Origin: Bacteroidia bacterium
Lineage (GTDB): Bacteria > Bacteroidota > Bacteroidia > J057
DNA: 64,000 bases
NCBI GenBank assembly: GCA_030430205.1
Contig: JAUIGE010000003.1
Location: 248,001 to 312,000 of the forward strand
Direction of reading: 5' to 3'
This document shows positions 60,194 through 64,000 of the stretch, piece by piece (the first letter of the stretch is position 1; every line of letters starts with the position of its first letter). A model generated the notes under the pieces. The model searched no databases, had not been told where the DNA came from, and worked only from the letters and a program-made list of their open reading frames with translations. The position numbers and the translations under genes are program-made.

Positions 60194-61252
60194 ATGAACA
60201 TCCAAAAAAACTTACGCACAGCGTTTTTTATACTCGCAATTTTTGCTGGTTTAGTTGCTTGTAGTGACAAAACTATTGAAGAAAGTGATGCCGGTGGGGA
60301 CGCTCAAAGCGCCCAAACAGCTGGCGATAAAAAATATTTAGCCCCTCGGTCCGAGACATCCATCTCTGGAGAGATCCATATCGCTGCCGATGAGACATTC
60401 CAGCCGATCATCAGAAGCATGATCGATACCTACCAGAACAAATATCCCCAGGCTATTATTCATGTCCACTATATGTCAGGCGAAGAAGCGATTCAGGCTA
60501 TGGTAGAAAATGATTCTATCCGCATGGTAATCGCTACCCGCCAGCTTGCTGACGATGAGGAAGCCTCGCTCAAAGCGCAAGGCACCAGCGGCAAAACCCA
60601 AAAATTAGCTACAGATGCCATAGCATTGGTCATAAACAAGACAAATAAGGATTCTGTATTTACTTTGGATCAGCTCAAAGGAATTTTAGCGGGAGAAATC
60701 ACTTCATGGAAGCAGATTAACAAAAACTCACCTTTAGGAGAGATTCAATTGTTTTTTGATAAACCCGGCTCCAGCACCTATCAGTATTTGCGGGATAGCT
60801 TACTGAAAGGCCAGTCGCCGGTAGGTTTTTTCCCTGATACCACCAACAAAAGCCGCAAGATTCCTGCGGGTCTTGCAGGAGTACGCGCGGAGGTACTCAG
60901 TCGTCCCAACGCCATAGGAGTAATAGGCCTGGCCTGGATCAGTGACAGTGACAGCCAGCGGGCAGTAGGATTTAAAAAAGATATGGTCGTTTGTAAAATA
61001 GAAAACCCCTATGCCTCAAAAAATTGCAGGAGTTATGGCGTTGCATTTCAACCCTATCAGGGCCTGATGAAGCTGAAATGCTACCCTCTCAATCGGTCAG
61101 TATATGCGATCTCAAGAGAGACCCGGAAGGGCCTGGTGGGAGGAGGTTTTATCAATTTTATGATAAGGCCGGAGACAGGGCAGAGGTTGATTCTAAAAGC
61201 AGGTTTGGTTCCGGCTTTTGGCGTTCCAAGGATTGTTCAGTTTCCGAATTAG
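60194..61252 (+). CDS. PstS-like phosphate-binding lipoprotein
   Basis: A 352-residue substrate-binding lipoprotein (lipobox GLVACS, Cys23). The mature part follows PstS: GEIHIAADETFQPIIRSM, then VIATRQLADDE, TLDQLKGILAGEITSWKQIN and FINFMIRPETGQ. No pstCAB or phoU genes follow. Instead a TPR protein gene starts 123 bp downstream, a pairing seen in Bacteroidota together with TonB/ExbD genes. Those are not here. It may therefore bind phosphate or another anion for envelope sensing rather than for a classic ABC importer. This is inference. Confidence 0.85.
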   Translation: MNIQKNLRTAFFILAIFAGLVACSDKTIEESDAGGDAQSAQTAGDKKYLAPRSETSISGEIHIAADETFQPIIRSMIDTYQNKYPQAIIHVHYMSGEEAIQAMVENDSIRMVIATRQLADDEEASLKAQGTSGKTQKLATDAIALVINKTNKDSVFTLDQLKGILAGEITSWKQINKNSPLGEIQLFFDKPGSSTYQYLRDSLLKGQSPVGFFPDTTNKSRKIPAGLAGVRAEVLSRPNAIGVIGLAWISDSDSQRAVGFKKDMVVCKIENPYASKNCRSYGVAFQPYQGLMKLKCYPLNRSVYAISRETRKGLVGGGFINFMIRPETGQRLILKAGLVPAFGVPRIVQFPN

Positions 61253-61375
61253 GCAGAATAATGCAGATTTCTTATCTTTCGTGCCGTTTTATTTACAATT
61301 TGATACATACACTGGTATTCCATTTGTCGTTTGTTCAATTGAAACCGTTAACTTAACCAAAAACCAAAAGAAGTA

Positions 61376-63133
61376 ATGAAGCTATCGTTTAAACCACTGA
61401 TTGCACTGGCATGTGGACTGCTTTTTCTAAGCTCTGCAACAGTACTTGCTCAGAAGGCTCCTTCTGATAAGATCATCCGTATGATCAATCTCGAAGAGTA
61501 CAAGGCTGCTGCCGCAGAAATCAACCAACAACTCAGTACCAATCCATCGAATGCGACTGCCTTATATGAAAAAGGCTATTTATATATGGCAGAGGAAAAA
61601 TATGATGCGGCAAGAGATATTTTTAGAGAAGGTATCAAGGCTGCGAAAAAATATCCTTATAATCATATCGGATTGGCAACCGCCTACCACAAATTAGGCT
61701 TACTCGAAGATCGCGACAACAGCATCGCTCAGGCGATAAAAATGAACAAAAGCGAGGATGTTTTTGTCATGATTGCCCTGGCTGATGCATATACTTTGAC
61801 AGAGCAATATGGTGACTCAAAGACCACTCTCTACAAAGCAAGAATCATAAACTCTAATGAGCCAAAAGTTCACAAAGCGCTGGGCGATATGAACTTTGCT
61901 AAAAAGGTATATCAGTCTGCACAGGAAGATTATGAAGCAGCTCTGGAATTGGAGCCTACGATGATCGGTGCGATGCTGAATCTGGCAAAAATCTATATCA
62001 TCCAGAAGAAATATCAGGAGGCCCTTATTTTGCTCAACAAGGCAATAAAACTGGATTCTTCCCTTGCTCCCGCCTACCGCGAGCGTGGTGAGCTTTACCT
62101 GAAAGCAGGCAGTGGACAGGCTGGGGCTGAAAAGAAGGAATATTTTCAAAAAGCCCGCGATGACTACAAAAAATACCTGGAACTCGAAGGAAATGACATC
62201 CGCGCAAAGCTGCGTTATGCCAGCTTCCTGTATTTGAGTGAAAATTACCAGGAGTGTTTGAACGAATTGGAGAAAATTGATACCGTTACCCTGGTAAGCC
62301 AGCGTCTTCGCGGATACTGCGCCATGGAGATGGGGGATTTGGAAAAAGCAAAAGCGGAAATGCAAAAGTATTTTGATATGGCTCCTCCAGAAAAAGTTCT
62401 GGCTGAAGATTATCAAACCATGGCAAACCTGTACCTCAAAGAAAAAGATGACGAAAAAGCCGCAGAATACTTTATCCTGATGGCTGCCAAAGCGGCAGAA
62501 AAAGGCAATGATAACCTCAGCGGTATAGAGAAGCAGTTTGAGACTTTGGTCAATCGTTTCAAGAAAGAAAAAGACGCTGCCCGTGAAGTATTCTACTGGG
62601 AGCAATTGATAGAAAATCGCTCAGGTGGCGCTTCTACTGTGGACTACTACGGTTTAGGAATGGCTGCCCGTAAATTAGCTTCAGAGATTGAAGCAGAAAA
62701 AGATATGACATCAGCAGCTGCCACTTATGTTAAGGCCAAACTGGCAATGGCTCAGGTGGTAGAACTGACACCTGATTATGCCCCTGCACAATTCTGGTTA
62801 GGATATATTAAGGAGCAGATCAAAAATACAGACTCTACCTCAGAAGAGTCTGCTAAGCCCTGGCCAGGATTGGCTGAGTATGAAAAAGTGTGGGAATTGC
62901 TGGGTAGCCAGTCTTTGGAAGGCATGAACAATGGCGATAAGTATTATCTTGCCAATACCTCGCTTTACCTCTCTTTGGCCAAGTTTATCCCTAATCGGGA
63001 TGATAACTACAATTGCGAGGCTGCTCAGCCCTTCATTGCCAAAGCGCAGGAAATTGATCCGGACATCGCCACCAGATCTCATGGCGAAGCCATCAAGACC
63101 ATCCTTGAAACTTGCGAGGGAGGCGGAAAATAA
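61376..63133 (+). CDS. Tetratricopeptide-repeat protein
   Basis: A 585-residue exported protein with a signal peptide (MKLSFKPLIALACGLLFLSS, cut near LAQ). At least eight TPR-like helix pairs are seen, for example NATALYEKGYLYMAEEKYDA, AQEDYEAALELEPTMIGAML and YQEALILLNKAIKLDSSLAP. The C-terminal 150 residues are helical without clear repeats. TPR arrays are protein-binding scaffolds. Its place after the PstS-like gene suggests a joint envelope function, though a 123-bp gap allows a separate promoter. An intrinsic terminator follows the stop. Confidence 0.88.
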   Translation: MKLSFKPLIALACGLLFLSSATVLAQKAPSDKIIRMINLEEYKAAAAEINQQLSTNPSNATALYEKGYLYMAEEKYDAARDIFREGIKAAKKYPYNHIGLATAYHKLGLLEDRDNSIAQAIKMNKSEDVFVMIALADAYTLTEQYGDSKTTLYKARIINSNEPKVHKALGDMNFAKKVYQSAQEDYEAALELEPTMIGAMLNLAKIYIIQKKYQEALILLNKAIKLDSSLAPAYRERGELYLKAGSGQAGAEKKEYFQKARDDYKKYLELEGNDIRAKLRYASFLYLSENYQECLNELEKIDTVTLVSQRLRGYCAMEMGDLEKAKAEMQKYFDMAPPEKVLAEDYQTMANLYLKEKDDEKAAEYFILMAAKAAEKGNDNLSGIEKQFETLVNRFKKEKDAAREVFYWEQLIENRSGGASTVDYYGLGMAARKLASEIEAEKDMTSAAATYVKAKLAMAQVVELTPDYAPAQFWLGYIKEQIKNTDSTSEESAKPWPGLAEYEKVWELLGSQSLEGMNNGDKYYLANTSLYLSLAKFIPNRDDNYNCEAAQPFIAKAQEIDPDIATRSHGEAIKTILETCEGGGK

Positions 63134-63154
63134 GCTTCAATCATCGCTAAAAAA

Positions 63155-63190
63155 TATAAGCCGCTGCATCCTGGATGTTGCGGCTTTTTA
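63155..63190 (+). terminator. Intrinsic terminator between the TPR and aroE genes
   Basis: AAGCCGC (63158-63164) pairs with GCGGCTT (63180-63186), with an inner CATC/GATG stem and a 3-base loop. A T run follows on the plus strand and an A-rich stretch precedes it. It serves the TPR gene and possibly the convergent aroE. Confidence 0.8.
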
Positions 63191-63191
63191 T

Positions 63192-63920
63192 TTAGGCCTC
63201 CCAAATTTGCCAGGATGCCTCAGCCTGTTCTACCAGCATACCCATGCCATTGGTGGGGGTAGCAAGATGAGCTTTTGCATGCTTCAAAAAAAGTGTCTCT
63301 TCAGGATTGTATACCAGGTCAAATGCGATCTGACCCTGCCTAAATTGTTCATAGCACAAATTCGGGCTTGTATGCTCGTTCGGATATGTGCCCAAAGGAG
63401 TTGTATTCACCACTATATCATAGCTCCCCAGATCCATCTGAGCCAATTGCTCATAGCTCAAAATATTTTTTGAGGCACGGCGCGAAACCAGCTGCGATTC
63501 ACAGCCAAAATATGCCCTGAGCGTATAAACAACCGCTTTTGAAGCACCTCCGCTTCCCAGTACCAACGCTTTTTTTAACTTTTTCCCTTCCAATACTTCT
63601 TCAAGCGATACCCTAAAACCGATGACATCGGTATTGTAGCCTATGTGTCTCCCCCCATCAAATTTGATGGTATTGACCGCGCCCACTGCCTCCGCCTCCG
63701 GCGAGAGCCCATCCAAAAAAGCGATAACATCGCTTTTATAGGGGATCGTCACATTGAGGCCACGAAGTGCGGGATATTTGCGTAGCAAATCAGGGAAAAC
63801 CCTTATTTCCGCCAACTCAAACAAATCATATTGGCTGTTGATGCCCTCACGTTGAAACTTCTCCGTAAAATACCGTTTAGAGAAACTATGCGTTAATTTT
63901 TTTCCTATCAGTCCGTACAT
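63192..63920 (-). CDS. aroE: Shikimate dehydrogenase
   Basis: AroE reduces 3-dehydroshikimate to shikimate with NADPH in aromatic amino-acid synthesis. The 242-residue protein from ATG 63920 starts MYGLIGKKLTHSFSK, with the shikimate-binding Ser pair. It shows the catalytic Lys in LNVTIPYKSD, GAVNTIKFDGG, the NADP loop VLGSGGASKAV, NTTPLGTYP and the closing GMGMLVEQAE. A second in-frame ATG at 63965 would add 15 residues not seen in relatives. The length is slightly short for the family, as is usual in Bacteroidota. It is convergent with the TPR gene. Confidence 0.94.
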   Translation of the reverse strand: MYGLIGKKLTHSFSKRYFTEKFQREGINSQYDLFELAEIRVFPDLLRKYPALRGLNVTIPYKSDVIAFLDGLSPEAEAVGAVNTIKFDGGRHIGYNTDVIGFRVSLEEVLEGKKLKKALVLGSGGASKAVVYTLRAYFGCESQLVSRRASKNILSYEQLAQMDLGSYDIVVNTTPLGTYPNEHTSPNLCYEQFRQGQIAFDLVYNPEETLFLKHAKAHLATPTNGMGMLVEQAEASWQIWEA

Positions 63921-64000
63921 GATTAATTGCTGGCTTTCTTTTTGTACAACATCACACGATCCCATTTATTTCACATGGCAAAATATTTTTCCTACCTGTG

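Noticed and set aside
63975-64000. A possible ATG-started plus-strand gene (MAKYFSYL...) at the right edge
   Set aside because: Only eight codons are visible, and minus-strand readings of the same bases are equally open.

Overview
The window comes from a chromosome of the phylum Bacteroidota, most likely a Saprospiria/Lewinella-like lineage. Several secreted proteins end in the type A or type B C-terminal signals of the type IX secretion system (T9SS). There are giant proteins with the gliding-motility C-terminal domain, many lipoproteins, a LytS/LytTR two-component pair, and few Shine-Dalgarno sequences. No rRNA, tRNA, CRISPR array or insertion sequence was recognised. Genus-level placement is inference.

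Layout. 1-2214: start of a secreted protein, then groES-groEL. 2440-6741: GH20 hexosaminidase, aspartase, a small membrane protein, and an AraC-type regulator followed by a 42-residue lysine-rich protein. 6852-14196: T9SS CotH-like protein, S9 peptidase, MacB/FtsX-type permease, and a NUDIX protein with a winged helix. 14309-25087: one long plus-strand run of a membrane protein, two look-alike helical proteins, an AtuA-like protein, a biotin carboxylase/carrier subunit, a crotonase, an acyl-CoA dehydrogenase, a thiolase and a FadB-type protein. This is a catabolic acyl-CoA cassette, probably for branched or otherwise carboxylated acyl-CoAs, with no carboxyltransferase subunit in view. 25088-26425: an AT-rich, phage-like XRE/KilA-N pair. 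26430-34149: a tight six-gene minus-strand operon of three or four lipoproteins, a Tat-exported DUF1501-like protein and a 1174-residue T9SS type B protein. 34497-42742: glycosyltransferase, T9SS haem peroxidase, ATP-cone/Mrr-like nuclease, a T9SS protein, an AAA ATPase and the LytTR regulator. 42843-45200: its LytS-like kinase.

45811-50436 carries ccmC, a ccmD-like gene, ccmE and ccmF for cytochrome c maturation, with a CcmE of the Cys-x3-Tyr type. 50451-63920 holds a GNAT acetyltransferase, an AAA/PD-(D/E)xK protein, a 1477-residue T9SS type B repeat protein, a Gfo/Idh/MocA oxidoreductase, a membrane protein, an Omp28-like T9SS protein, a PstS-like lipoprotein with a TPR protein, and shikimate dehydrogenase.

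The most unusual signal is not a gene. Five intergenic gaps start, within 0-6 bases of a plus-strand stop codon, with short tandem arrays of period exactly 7 (GAGCAGA, ACCCRAA, GYGRGAR families), and a sixth gap has an inverted array of period 8. The unit sequences differ but the period and placement recur, which suggests one class of element. Other second-look items are a 19-bp inverted repeat whose mismatches become G-U pairs in the minus-strand RNA ahead of the ATP-cone nuclease, a tandem 15-bp site ahead of the AraC gene that recurs inverted before the lysine-rich gene, and the DUF1501-centred operon.
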